Assembly: GCF_963924675.1 (NCBI RefSeq) | Contig: NC_089220.1 | Location: 160,121,270-160,185,269, forward strand | DNA from: Phocoena phocoena | Lineage: Eukaryota > Chordata > Mammalia > Artiodactyla > Phocoenidae | Direction: 5' to 3' | DNA length: 64,000 nt | In this document: in pieces, positions 37,261 through 51,590 of the stretch | Numbering within the stretch: the stretch's first letter is position 1 | Layout of the letters: each line of letters starts with the position of its first letter | The notes under the pieces: model-generated | Told to the model about the DNA's origin: nothing | Seen by the model: only the letters and a program-made list of their open reading frames with translations | Databases searched by the model: none | Made by a program: the position numbers and the translations under genes

Positions 37261-38019
37261 GCCCTGGGTACTCACCTTCAGGCGGCAGCTGTCACACCAT
37301 CATGGTTCCTCTCTGGTTTTCTTTGGTGGGAACTGCAAATTCTGAGATTGTTCATCTCTCCATCACTGGGGTCCAACCCAAGGCTGACACCTAAACATGG
37401 ACTGAATGATGAGGGAAATAATCCCAGAGAGTCGAGCCTTTTTAGAAGAAAAAAATTAACTTAGTTACTGTTAGACACTGAAGTTCTAACAAGGCAAGGT
37501 AACAGAATTCATGTTTTAGCAGTGATTCTGGATTTCCTTCACTTTCCTTAGCTCTAATGCTCTTACTTAAGTATTTAAAAACATTCCATAAGCAGTAATT
37601 ATTTCTTTAAAAAAGAGAGAGAAAAGAAATGGCTTTCCTTTGTTTTGTGCTCCTGAAGGATGGATGAACTTTTTTGGCATCTCTTCCATTGGAAAGAATA
37701 CATAAAGCAGGAGGCAGAAACATTGGTATCATTGCAGAGGGCAAATTTGTTGAGGACTTTGAAGGAGAACTTTGAGAAATGGGTATTGAAAGTCAACTTG
37801 TGTAGGAGAATTATGATAATTCTAAATGTTCCAAGGAAATTAGTATTTGTAGGAATTACTGCAATTTAACCTAGTTTGCAGTCACCTCATTATATCTTTG
37901 TTAGACATGATTTCATATAAAGCCTGCCTTGGTACCAATAGAGAGTAAGACCAGGTAAGTTTTCTCTTAGCCCCCATGCTGAGGAATTTAGTCACCAAGG
38001 ACTACTTTTTTTTTTAAGA

Positions 38020-38705
38020 AGAAGAAATAAAACTTTTTATTTCCAGATAACATGATTTCTACGTAAAAAATCCTAAGGAATCTACAAGGCAATTACTTTA
38101 GAACAAGTAAGTGAATTTAGCAAGATCATAGGACAGTAGGCCAATGTACAAAATCCATTTTATTTGTATGTACTAGGAATAGACAATTTGACAGTAAAAT
38201 AAAAATCAATATCATGTACCGTAATATCAAAAATCATAAAATACTTAGGGATAAATTTAACAACACAGGTAATCTCTGTACTCGTAATTCTATAAAACGT
38301 CACTGAAAAATAAAATAGACCTAAATTAGTGGAGTGATATATGATTAGCAGACTCAGTATCACTGAAGTATCAGTTCTCTCAAATTGGCCTATTGATTTA
38401 ATAAACTCTCTTTAATCATCCCAGCAGAAATTTTTATAGCAATGGACAAACTGATTACCAATTGGGATTATTAATTTTTATCTTATTTATTATTAATGTT
38501 ATATTATTATTTAATTTATATGAAAATCTAGAACTGGAAAAACTATTCTAGGATGAAAATATCATTGGTTGCTTTTGGGCGGGTTGGGATTGAGTGGGAA
38601 ATAATAGGAAGGAATTTAATGAGGTGATGGTAATGCCCTTTATCCAGAGAGGGGTGTACATTACATGGGTTTATCAATTTGGCAAAGCTTACTGAACTGA
38701 CCAAG
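38020..38705 (+). mobile_element. Decayed L1 ORF2 to 3' end
   Basis: On the + strand, ATCCTAAGGAATCTACAAGG, AGCAAGATCATAGGACAGTA and AATACTTAGGGATAAATTTA follow the order of L1 ORF2. A gap follows, then TTACATGGGTTTATCAATTT-type 3' end sequence up to TTACTGAACTGA. The element is broken by a deletion and many stops. Confidence 0.65.
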
Positions 38706-39789
38706 GACTACTTTAAAGTGAATTCTCTCTCTACGTTTAATTCTCTTAGAAAGCTACATTAGAATAGGAAGAGACCTAAGGTATCATTTATGATTCTCTT
38801 TATTTTATATATGAAGAAATAAATACAGAGAAGCCAAATGAGGTGCTTAATGGCTGCAAGGCCAAGGTAGTGGCAGAGTAATTTAGAAGCAAGGTGTCCA
38901 TCCCTCTTACGCACATGAGAGGGTCTGATTGCCTGTGAGTGTGGGGTTCAAGCAGTTGATACTCTGGCTGTGTTGGGAAGAGGTGGATAGTAAACCCATG
39001 AGTCCCAGCGTCAGGCAGGCCATCGCGTTCTGGGTCTGTCACATCCAGGCTTACTTCATCCTCTGGTCAGTGCTGTTAGCCACATGGGAACGTGGAGGAC
39101 ATTAGCTGTAGTGCTGCGTGAAAGCAGAACCTGGAACTGAACCCTGAAACTCCAGCCACTCTTCTCCAAAGAAAGCTAGACCTTGTCTTACTATTCATTG
39201 TCCTGTGTTAACTAGTCCTTCGGATGTTAGTCCTTTCTGCAATGTGTGATTGTAATCTCCATCAACTTTCTTTTACTTTCAGCCTTGTGCTGTGCCCTTA
39301 GCTTTAAAGGCCCGCTTCCACATGGCCTATACATATGAGATCTCGAAACCGATTTAAGGAAACTCTGAGTCATTCACTCAGAAATGAATTTATTCATCCA
39401 ATTATTCACCCAGTGCCTGCTCTGTGCCAGGAATTGGGGATAGAATAGAATAAGCTTATAAAGACTGAAATATCGGATAATAAGATCGTGCCAATTACTA
39501 ACTGGGACCCAGGTTTCGGTTTGCTGGAGGGGATTAGGGCCATATCTATGCCAGCTTTTCACCGTTTCTAGTTGAGATGGTGGGGTACGTTTTCTTTATG
39601 TGAAAGACATGATTTGACCCACTATTGCACACTTAAAAGAACTTGAGATTTTATTAAGCCCCACAGATATTGGATTAGTTTTTTAAAAGAAACCAATATT
39701 TTACCTTTTCCTAGGAAGAGTAAGCCAAATGTATAATATGAAGCATATTCACTGGACAATATCCAGTTCTTTGTTATTGAATAGCACTT

Positions 39790-40130
39790 ATTATTTTCTG
39801 ATTATAAAAGCAATATATGATCATTTGAATATCTTTTTAAGAGCGTACTACATTACATTGTTTATAGGTATGGGGTAATTCCCAATTTTTGTGTCTTTGT
39901 AAATGAAGTTCTGATAGATACTGATCAGCACGAGTCTTTATGACTCACCTAACTTATTATTTTGTGAGGATAGTGACCACAAAGTGAAATCGATGGCCGG
40001 GTCGCAGAATATAGGATATTCTTTGGCCTGGGACATGTATCTCCACATTACTCTGGGAAGAGACTGTATCACTTTATGCTGATCCCCAGTATGAGTTATC
40101 TTGCTGCAACATAGTTTTCTTTAATGGATG
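39790..40130 (-). mobile_element. Old LINE 3' segment (minus strand)
   Basis: The AAGTGAAATCGATGGCCGGG and GACTGTATCACTTTATGCTG segments follow, with decay, the order of an old L1 end read backwards. No coding capacity is left. Confidence 0.4.
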
Positions 40131-42384
40131 TAAAGGCTTTCCTGTTTTCTTAGGGATGGAGTTGAGGGCATCCCACACAATTGTCCCTACTCGGGACTGA
40201 GTTCTGTTGGATGGAAGAACATTTTTTGCAGTTAAAACGACAGAGTGAAAATTGCAGTTCTTTTATTTTGGTGTCTTCTTTGAATTAAGCTTAATTTGAT
40301 AAGGTTTTTATATGTGGAGATCAGAAGGGCCTGGGAGCAGCCCATACTGCAGGAAGGCCAGGCCAGTCTTCTAGGACTGCCCTCCTTGGAGTGGCTAAGC
40401 TCCCACTCTGAGGATGCGATGCATTCCTCTTCCTTAAACTCAATTGCTTGTAACAAAAAAAATCATCAGAAGATTTAAAACAAAACTCTGTACTCCAATC
40501 AGTTTTTTTTTTTTAAGAAATTAAAAGGCATTGTGTCTTCTGTTAAATATTTATGTATTTGGCCATTGATGTCTTCATTTAAATCTGTCTTTTGAGATGC
40601 AAATTAGACATGGTTAGGGAGGTGGGGAGGTACAGAAGCTTTCCCATGAAAGTGTTCAAGTACAAGGTCCCTAATGAACAGGCATCTTATTGTTTGTCTC
40701 TGGAAAGCCTGCATGTGCTATTTTTAAAATAGAATTTTTATTTGACTTTATAAAATTCTAAAATAGCCTCTTGGGATATTTAGGGATTTCTCATAAAGGT
40801 GCTTTATAAAGATTTTATCATCTAGAAAATTGCAGTTATATGCTTCAATTAAATGTATTTGTAAAGCAAACTCGAGGATGTGTTGTCTGCCTTATGATTA
40901 AATAAATTATTGTGTAGGATGCAGGTCTTGTGTGTCGAGACTTGTATAGCAGGTCTCTAATGTATGTGCTCATTAAAAAAATTCACACATGCCTGTTTTT
41001 AACGTATTGGGTATTTGTTGTGTTTGTTTTTACTTCTCCAGAGTACCTTGGAATTTAGGAATAATGTTCTTTCAGAAAATGTTCTTGTATTTTTTTACAT
41101 CTAAGACCTGGAATATTTAATTTACTTTTCAGTAAAGCTGTCAGTTGTAAGCTGCAATTTAAAAAAAAAAAAAAAACAACTAATAAAACAAATCCTCATT
41201 TCACAATTTAAACCTTATTGAGTCTAATTCACTAGCGCTGCTAGTTTATTATTCTCCCGCAGTTTGACGTGCCTCCAATTGTAATTGTGTTGACCCTTCA
41301 GTGCATTAAATCTCCCCGGTGCTTATCAAACTGGGTGAGATAAGTCTGCAATTCGGAACTTCATTAAATATCTCATTTATATTAAACAGATGATAGCTTC
41401 TAACAGAAATAATAATTTGTTCAGGTGAAGGAGCCACAGTTGTGGTTTCCTCTGTTTGGAATGTGCAGTCCTCTCTCCACTTTGCTGTGCTCTGCTCCCT
41501 GCCTCCACACGGGCCCCTCCACCCCACCCCCCAGCCCTCCCTGTCTCTGGCTGCCGGCCAGCTCCAAAGCATCATAAGATTTTAGTTGGTGGGGTTAACC
41601 TCAGAGCCCACACTGGGAGGATTTGTGTGCTTTGTTCCTCCTTGTTTCATGGCTTTACTAATACAGAGTTCTCACTCATATTATGTTTATGAAGTATATG
41701 ACTTTATAAGGCACAGCTGTCCTAAAGAACGCCACATACTACTTTAATTCTTGGTGATATGAATCCACCTATATTCTTTGCTTATCTAGCAGATTCTATA
41801 TATTTGCAGAATAGCTACCTTTGCCTGCCTCATTAGAATACTGGGTTTTAACTTCTGTTTTGTCAATATCCTGTGTAGTTTATTTTCTCTCAGTTACTAT
41901 CTCATACTTAAGAACACAATGAAAGAATAGGATGATCGTTTCTAATTTCAGCAGAAGAAACTGAGGCTTGGTGTATTGTTGAAGACACCCGAACTGACAG
42001 GTGGTCTTTAGGTCTTAGAGAGCGGGTGGTCATTCTCCCCCCACACACACCAAGGTGTGCTGTTAGGTGTATTTATGCACTCTAAGTGTGAAAAGTAGAC
42101 TTAAATTCCAGCTTCCATTCTGATGACGATAAAGCATGTCTAGCGCAGGGCAACATCGCATAAAGAATTCTGAATTAAACCATAACTCAGATTGACTTCA
42201 ACAGATACTGTCAAGCTGAAAAAAAATAAGCGACAAGGTGAGTTTGATAAAAAAGCCTTTAATCTACATATTTTTCCTCCAGTGGTTGAAATCTGACAAC
42301 TTCATGGGAGGCTCAGTGTAAAGTGGCACAGAAAGTTGGTCATTAGGCAAAGCTGTCATCACAAACTATTTTGGTACAGGGTGA

Positions 42385-42726
<342 letters not shown>

Positions 42727-43486
42727 TAATGTAACGTTAATGTAAAGGAGGCCCATGTTTTCAAGGGGAAGAGGAGCAGGTTCATTATAATCATTCAGGA
42801 AGTGTTAATGTGAAGAGAGGAAGTCAATACATTGATTTTGTTAAGTGAGTTTTGGATCCTGTAACGTGGGAAAGGGAAAAAAGAAGGGGATCACACAGAA
42901 GTGTTTTCCAGTGATCAAGATATTCTTAGCATGTTTGAGACGATAAGTGAAGCTGTGTTTTTGTTTTCAAATCAAAATTTAGTGGCTTATGGCAAGAAGG
43001 ATTCAAAAGTTACATGTTTACAATAGCACTGTTTGGAGGGAGGGGAAAAATATGTATATGCATGTATGTGAATATTAACATTTTGTGGTTTGTACTTAAT
43101 AAGGTGTTACCCTTTTTTAATTGCATCTTGACTTTTTCAAAGCCTTCATTTGAAAATCCTGAAACTAGTTTTTCACATCCTTTGTTTGCATTCAGCACCG
43201 TACTGTCTGCGTGGCCCCCAGTGAGGAAGGAGGTGATTAGCACTTGCTCTGCAGCCGTTCAGCTCTCTGCTAACAGATCCCGTTAATAAAGACTTGCTTT
43301 GCCACCAGAGTGGTTTGATTTACTGAGTTGCTCATCTTGGGATTCGCTTGTGAGAGTTGTCAAATGTAACACATAAGAAGCTGTTTTGATTAAAATAGCA
43401 CGTGACATAAAACGCTCATTGCTGGTGTGTTTCTCAAGCCTCTAATATGAAGTACAACCTAAATTTAACTCCATTTTGAGCACACT

Positions 43487-43520
43487 TAATGGAGATTTAA
43501 TACAATTCACATCTCCATTA
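43487..43520 (+). repeat. Perfect 10-bp inverted repeat
   Basis: TAATGGAGAT (43487-43496) and ATCTCCATTA (43511-43520) are exact reverse complements, 14 nt apart. Each arm holds a TAAT core. Confidence 0.9.
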
Positions 43521-44025
43521 GGAAGCTTCGCTGGAACAGGAATTTGTTTCCTTCATCAGTGGATGTTTATGGAAAGCCTGCTGTTGGCAAGACATTGTGT
43601 ATATATACTTTTGCTGTAGATACAAAGACAGGTGAGAATCAGTCTGCCGTCAGAGAACTTTCTAGCGGGCACGATAGGAAAAATACGTGAACATGACTGG
43701 TAGAATTTTCTGTTGTTCTTCCTCTAATCCTTCTTGCTTTCTTGTTTGGAAAAATCGCTGAATTCCTCATTTCTTAGTTTGTGATGTGTGGAATGAAGAC
43801 GCGCCAGCTCTCTGGTTTAATTCTGCCAACAGTTCTCTTTCGGCCTGCTTGACTTAGTGCAAGTCGGGGAAGGACGCGGAAGACATTGCACACCTGTCAG
43901 GTGACAGGCATTGCACATAGTTTGTCAGATTAACCTTTGCTTATTAATGATCACTCTCCTCACCGCGGTGGGGTTTTCCCTACTTTCCTGGTTTTGCTGT
44001 GACACTTTATCTTCGTTAAATACTT

Positions 44026-44231
44026 CTTTTTTTTTTTTTGCGGTACGTGGGCCTCTCACTGTTGTGGCCTCTCCCGTTGCGGAGCACAGGCTCCGGACGC
44101 GCAGGCTCAGCGGCCATGGCTCACGGGCCCAGCCGCTCCGCGGCATGTGGGATCCTTCCGGACCGGGGCACGGACCCGTGTCCCCTGCATCGGCAGGCGG
44201 ACTCTCAACCACTGCGCCACCAGGGAAGCCA
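44026..44231 (-). mobile_element. CD-type (short) CHR SINE
   Basis: The minus-strand head GGCTTCCCTGGTGGCGCAGT leads into GTGGTTGAGAGTCCGCCTGC, a B box, GGAAGGATCCCACATGCCGC, a shortened body and a T-rich tail at 44026-44039. An 11-bp duplication (GTTAAATACTT) lies at 44015-44025 and 44232-44242. It is very similar to the 27551 copy and looks young. The 182-codon open frame across it on the minus strand is not a gene. Confidence 0.94.
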
Positions 44232-47200
44232 GTTAAATACTTTTTTATTGATGAAAATTCAAGACCCCTTGAGCGAGAGAGTGTATGTGTTCCCTGGATC
44301 TGTGTGCATACAAAGTGATTCGCTGTAATTTCCCCTTTATTATAGGAACATAGGACTTGCCATACTGAATCAGACCATTGGTCCACCAGTTCCTGTAACC
44401 TGCGTCCTGACTCCAATCCCTGATGCTTCAGAGGAAGGCGAAAAACTAAAACTAAAAAACAAAACCCCCACAATTCACCTAGTGACCTTTGGAAATGCTG
44501 TATATATGGGTTGAGGATTCTTTCTTTTTCTTCAGTCTATTGCTCTGATTTTATTAGCTGTGGCCTCGTTAGTCCTCTTAAGTTTGCACTAGAGTTGGCA
44601 TTGTTTTCCCTTCCCTCTGCTAGAGATGTAATGGACTTGAAAATTCCAGATGCTTCTGCTGGGGCAGTAATCTTCCAGCTCTGTGCTTTGTGCTGTACTG
44701 TGCGTGGCCTTTTGGGCTGGGGTGGGGCGCAGTGACAGACTCCTTACTCTTCGTTGGTAGGCCAAATTGATGTGAATGATTTGGATATTTTCTTAAGATA
44801 GTTTTTTACATGTTGTGTGGGAAACTAGGGATCCCATATAGTTGTACTCTGAGAAATGTATATGCTTAATTTGATTTATCTTGAGTTTTACAAATTCGAA
44901 AATTCCTCAGTCTTTGTCAGTCCCTATTTCAGCATCATTGGCCCTAAGAAACAGACAGTGTTCGTAACATCACTTTCCACTTACTTGCAAAGATAGTACC
45001 TTGCAACAAGATACCAAAGCCAGGTACCAAATATAAGAAATTAAAGCATTGACTTTCAGTTAACCTAAACCAATAGCAACAGTATTTACTGCTGGGCACA
45101 GTATCTGGGTGCATGGAAAATTTTCAGATCTTGTTTGGTTAGCAGTCGTCTTCTATACCTTTAGGATATCTCCTGTGTAGACACCAGTGGAGGTGGTGGT
45201 ATCTGCTCCATGATCTGCTATGATTCAGATAGAACTTTGTATTGAAATTCCAGCTGACTACATTAAGAAGTGATTAATTTTATGTGGAAAGGTGAATTTT
45301 CATGTAGCATATTCCTCCTGTGGGACTCTAGACCCAAAAGGAGCTTTGAGGCTTTCTGACTCATTTCTATGGGAACCCAACCCAGGAGAGAAGCTTCCAA
45401 AAACTAGACCAAAAAAGGAAGAGATTTTAGAGTTGGAAGCATGTCAGATGTCATCAGCTACACTTTCCCACTTAACAGATAAAAGAACTAAGTCCCAAGA
45501 TCCCATGACGATTTTTGTTTTATTTTGTTCTTGGCTCTTTCCTCTTTCTAAAAATAGCCATCTCTGAGGAATACTGGGATCACACAATAAGTGTTAGTGA
45601 CATTCATCCTTTATTGACATCCATTTTTAAGTACCCACATTTTCAAGCAACTGGCTTCAGACAGTCTAACAGAATCTTCCATTCTGGCAACCACTGTGAT
45701 TTAAAAATCAAAGAAGTTATCTTTGCAACAACCTTACAAATCGTGTACTCCAACCTACTAAACGTCTGTTCAGGGGAATTCTGGCCCAAAGAAGTTAAGT
45801 GACAGGTCTGAAGCCCCAGACTTCCGTGTTTCTGAACCAGAATTACGATGCATATTTTTCTGAGTCACGAGTCTCAGATTACTGGAACCTGATCGATCTC
45901 CTTAGCTCTTGGTGGGGTCAGCCAGAGTTGCAGCCAAAGGCAAGAGTTCTCCAAGTGTCATCTGTATTGGCTGACTTTCCACTATCATGGATTTTCAAGG
46001 AGTAATTTTGGATATTTATCAAAAAGAAACCTGTAGCAAGGCTACATAGGATTTCTTCCTTTTAAAAGCCTTAAAAGTATTTTACAAATGGCTGGACTGT
46101 CTTAACTGGTACTGCTAATAACCATAGAGGTAATAGGTGTAGCTAATTTCACCAGCGTGTTCACTTCATAGGACATATCACAAGCTGACATTTGGGAGCA
46201 TGGAACCTTAAATGTTTTCCAACTTTTTTATCTGAAGAATTTTTCTGTTTAAAGCACAACTGAAATCTGTGGTCTCCATTTTTTAATGTAATCTCAGTAG
46301 TTTTTACATTGATACATTGTGGTGAGTTTAAAAAATAATTCTGTTCAGAATACTTTGATCTTGTTAGAAAGTCAACGTAGAAAAATGGAATATTAAGGTT
46401 GTTTTTATTGTGAGTCAAATCTCTGGCAAAAGGTTTCTCATTTCACGTAGTGTTGCCTTCTATGTAAATGTACCACTGAATAAATGTTTAGTAAACAGTC
46501 ATTCTGCATCTCATTGTTTCACTGGGCTACAGTCTAAATCTTAGTTTGTTGGTTAACTAGTTGAGGAAAGGAGAGTTTATTCATCAAAAACCGGATCAAA
46601 GTTTTCTGAAGTCACCCTTCAAAGGGTTCACATTTAAGATATGCCAAGTACCTGCAAACATAATTGAGAGTTATTCTAAGGGGAGTTTGGTAGAATATGT
46701 AGTTTGATAGCTCAGTTCATTACCCCCAATATATTCTTGGAGCCCGCATCCCAAAACACTGTTCGTCGCCAAGTATGTTAAGAAGTGGAAAATTGATGGA
46801 AAACATATATTCTCAAGTCTTTTGAAATATTAGCCTCCAGAATCATAGGGGAAAGAAAAAAAGCTGAATCCTTGTCTTACGGTTAATAGGGACATTTCCC
46901 GCAGTTTCTTCAGGTATAAATTTTTAGATCACCTAAGGAACAATATTTCTACTCACAACAACATGAAAAAGGACTGTCACATGAAGAACCATTCTGTGTT
47001 CCATACTGCTTGCTAGACTGTCTCTCGGAATATATTGCATGAACATTTTTGTTTTTGTGTTTAGAAATGAATGTGCTATATTACACCAATATAGTTTCTT
47101 CCAATAAATTTTGCCTCTGTGAGGACATGACATTTAATGCTGTGACATGTGCCTTGTCAGTGGTGAGCTACCAGGGATAACTTGGATTTGTCATTCTGTA

Positions 47201-49202
47201 CACTTTTTTGGGAAAAAAGTATGTTTTGGGAAGGAAGTGTTTCTTTAGGTAATAGTGCTGGAATGTCCGATCTTATTTATGAATGATATTTTATTGAACA
47301 GATTTCTGTCTTTCTGTACTAGTATCCTAAAACTCAAGTAGACATAAAGGAGTGATGTGAATTCAGGAAAGGGAAGCAATGAAGTATTAAATTTGATTTA
47401 CATTTTTATCATGAGCGTTTATAAACAGTTGCTAGTTTTCACAATTTGTCAAAATGGATGCATTTCAAATCAAAATAGAGTATTTTTCATGATAATTTGC
47501 TGAGTAGAGGTTTCAGTGAACATATGTTATTTCTGTAATAGAGTAGTTGATGCTAAGTAATGATTGCATTTGAAATTTCTAGCAAGTTTGCGTTTGTGAG
47601 TTGTCCTGAAAAGATCAACTTAATGTTTGCTCCTTTGTTGAAATGTCTAGAATAATATATATTTTAAAAGATCCTTCAAGTCTATATATGCCATCTCCCA
47701 GTTTCCAAAATGGTGTTAAAACGAAAATTAGCGTTTACACATTCTTGTGAATGTTTAAAAATTAGATCTTAAGACAGATGTGAAAATGTTCATGAAATGT
47801 CTTCACATTGCTATTGTGCTATTTTTAAAAGCAATTACTCGTAAAGGACAAGGGCACCCTGTTTGAAACGGTGGTAGGATTGGGAAAATGCAGCAGTCCT
47901 TTTTATTTGCATAGGAACCAGGAGAGCTGACTTAACAGCTGTGGACATTGGACTTGAGATGACAGTGTTTCCATCCTCCTGTAAGGTGACGGGGAAACTG
48001 TCCGTTCTCCTTGCTCTCTTGGGAGAGACAGGCCAGTAGGGCGACACCACACCGTGATGCGTGTTTCTCTGAGGACAGCCTTTCACAAGATATCCATGTG
48101 AACCGAAGCTTTGCCCATGAGTTCTTGCTCAGAGGAAATATGGCCCAAGATTTGAGGAGGAAGCCAGAAGAACTATAGGGGTTTTGGGGAGGAAGATGGC
48201 AACATTTGGACCCCAGCTTTATCTTTAAGGATTCAGGCCCCTGAATTATAATTTTATCCCAGGAGAGATAAACGCCTATCATGCCGATCCCGGAACCTGA
48301 GCAGATTTTACTGAAAGAAACTGATCAATGTGGACAGTTCTGGGTCTTTTCTTACCGAGAACACTATATCCTAATTGAATAAATCAAAATTTACAAGCTC
48401 CCCTGTCTTGGCCTGAAAAAACCTCTGGGCAGTGAGATCCTAATCTTTCCTCTTTAACATCACTCCTGCCATCTCTCCACAAGGCCCCGGTTCTGCATGC
48501 ACTCATCTTTGAAGTGTCACCTGAGTGCACTGTGCACTTTTCTCCATCATGCATTTAATGATGTTGTTGCTGATGTCTAAAATCAATGTCGTCATTTCTT
48601 ACAGTAGAAGAGATCGTATTAATCATTCAAAACCCATCTCGGATGTTGACTTTTTTTTTAAGACTCCCAGCATCCTCTTCCTTCAGCTACCCAGGCGATT
48701 TCCAGCACTAGTGAATGCCGGGGCACTTCTGGCACATCACTCAGAGCACCGTTCAATTACTGCTTTATCTATCTCCTTCTCCGAGGTGTGAGCCATTGAG
48801 AGGCAGAGATTAAGTCTTCCTTACAAACCTGCCAGGTGGTAGGTGCCCAGCTAGTGAATGAGTGAATGATTGATGTAAGTCTGCAGGGCTTCCCTCCAAA
48901 TTTCCTGGTAAAATTTTTCAAAGGGCTATAAACGACTTCAAATCTACGTGGCATTTTCACATTAGAGGTCATTCTGGAGATCATCTCTGGCCTTAGGAAA
49001 CTTAATACCAGAGACACTGAATACCGCACCCAGAGCACCATAGCTGTCGTGTCAAGAGGAGGGAATAGACCGGAGGTCTCCCTTTGACATTCATTTATGA
49101 AAAATAAGTTTACTTAATTCTATTTTGTCCTACCAGGTTGAGCAGATTTTGGAAATTTAGACTTTTTCTAATGTAGCAAAGTGTTAACATTCATATACAT
49201 AA

Positions 49203-49442
<240 letters not shown>

Positions 49443-51460
49443 TAAGAGCACTGTTGGGAAACATCGGTTAATTGCAGTCACACTTGGTTTTAGGGTTAAA
49501 CGGTCTGTCACCGAGCACAGTGAATCAGTGTCTTTTATAGCGGTGTTCTGATTTAATAATAATGATTTAATACTCGTAGTTGTCACTCCTCAAACAAAAG
49601 ATTCCCCCCAGCCTCATAAACCTGCCCAACTGTGTTAGCCTTTCCAGGGCTATTGTTAAGAGTTTAGCCAAACCAACAAGAAAACTACCACTAACCCCCA
49701 AACCCTACTCACTGAAGTTAAGTTTCACAAGTGAAACTTTTATTTTAGATCTGTGTTAATTCGACGAATTGTTTTCCTATTCCATAAATAAATTCTAAGC
49801 AAATCCCTCCGGTGACTGAGAGTTTGTAACAATTCGATGACTTTGGCCAAATTAGTAGTTGTTACGTTCTGGGAGTGGGAAGAAGCTTTTTCAGATTTTC
49901 TTTTTAGAGTGCTATAACTCTACTAGTCTTTGTACTTACTTCTAACATTATGACTTCAGGGGCAGTCTAATGCTACTTTTTCTCCTGTATCTCTCAAAAT
50001 AGAAGAAAGCATTTGATATTATTGAGCCAGTGTGTGGCAAATAAATGTGGATGAGTGTCTTCATTTGCGTGCCTAGTAATTATATACATCAATAAGCGAA
50101 AGGAAAGTCCCTCCTAGGGATGACCTTGGAAGGCTGTAGTGATAATGAACGCAACCATGTGAAGCATTATACCAGAATCTTCTTATTGCCCTTTCTCTGG
50201 GGTCTTTTAAGAATCCATCAGCAAAATGATATTTCAGTGTTGTGGCATTGAGCTACACTCAAGCCCACGTGATAACAGCTTACCTTTGAACGAGTTTTTT
50301 GGTTCAACGTAGAGGGGGAACTACCATACAAAGTAAAAATCCACCTGAATCAGATGCTGTAGCATTTACCGCTGCAGTTTATATCTCTTTCTGAAAGTGA
50401 AAGCAATGACGGAGAAAGTAAGGGTTAGATATTTGCAGTATTCATCGAAGGGACAAAAACCTTTTGAGTCTCCACCGTGATGAGGAATTTTGAAGGCAGC
50501 CGTAGGAATAGATGTTTGGGGCCTTAAGAAATGCTGTATGGGTGAAAGTCAATAAACAACGAGCAGGGTTGGAGTGTGGCATTAATTTCCCTAAGGGGAT
50601 TCATAAAACAGTGAGGACTTGTATGATTTTGCTGTGGGGAATGTGCAGGGGCTGGAGAAGAATATGAATGAAGGGTTATCCAAACAAGAATGGCAGCTGT
50701 TCTGAATCACAGCAGAAAATGTAAGCTTTTCCAGCCTGACAATATCTCCCTAATCCTTGATGAAAATGTTATGAAAACAAAAGGGCAATAAGGCAGGATT
50801 AATAACTGGAATTTTAATAACTTTTGGGGGGGGGGTCAGGGTATGGTTACATTCTTTAAAGAATCAGCTGTCAGTCCTGCAGACTAACTTGCTAAGTATG
50901 CTCGCGTATTGTTTCTTGTGTCCGAAATTAGTTTAATGGGAAGAATTAATTGTGTTATGGTTTAAGAATATTTGGTTATTTTAAGATGCTTATTCACTGA
51001 AAAGCTCATTTGCCGTTTTCAGTTGTGTATGTGTACAGTTTGCTGCATGATTGTGGAAGGCTGAACGTGTCAAATGGCTAAAGTTTGCATTTCTTAACTG
51101 ATAGAATATACTTGTTTTCAATCCATGAATTGATTTAGGGAATGTAACAACGTTTTTAAGGTGAAGAAGGTAAAACAGCAAATTCTCATCTTAGTGACAG
51201 CATAATTTCGGAGGATATAAAATTAGTTTAAAAAAATACGCCAATATGTGGCTTTCAGGAACAAAAATTTGTACTTCCTTGAAAAACCTTTAGCCAGTAA
51301 TTTTTATTAAAAATGTATTGCAGGTCCACTCTGTTCACACATTTGATGCCTAGTTTGGAATTCAGGTTTTCGTGTAATTCACACGATACAGAAGAGGGTT
51401 GATGAGCATGTGCAGGATGGTCGGAGAGATCAGCTTTCAGTATCTAAACGAATTACTCTT

Positions 51461-51590
51461 GGACTTCCCCGGCGGTCCCGTGGTTCAGACTCCGAGCTTC
51501 CACTGCAGGGGACGCGGGTGCGATCCCTGGTCAGGGAACTAAGATCCGGTATGCCGCATGGCGCGGCCACAATGAACACACAAACAGAAA
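51461..51590 (+). mobile_element. CHR-type tRNA-derived SINE
   Basis: On the + strand it starts GGACTTCCCCGGCGGTCCCG, followed by CTTCCACTGCAGGGGACGCG, the B box GGGTGCGATCCC, and AACTAAGATCCGGTATGCCG, and ends in an A/C-rich tail. A perfect 11-bp duplication (GAATTACTCTT) lies at 51450-51460 and 51591-51601. Confidence 0.94.

Noticed and set aside
43925..44473. 182-codon open frame on the minus strand
   Set aside because: It runs through the CD-type SINE at 44026-44231. Its middle is the translated SINE and its ends are intron. No known protein match.
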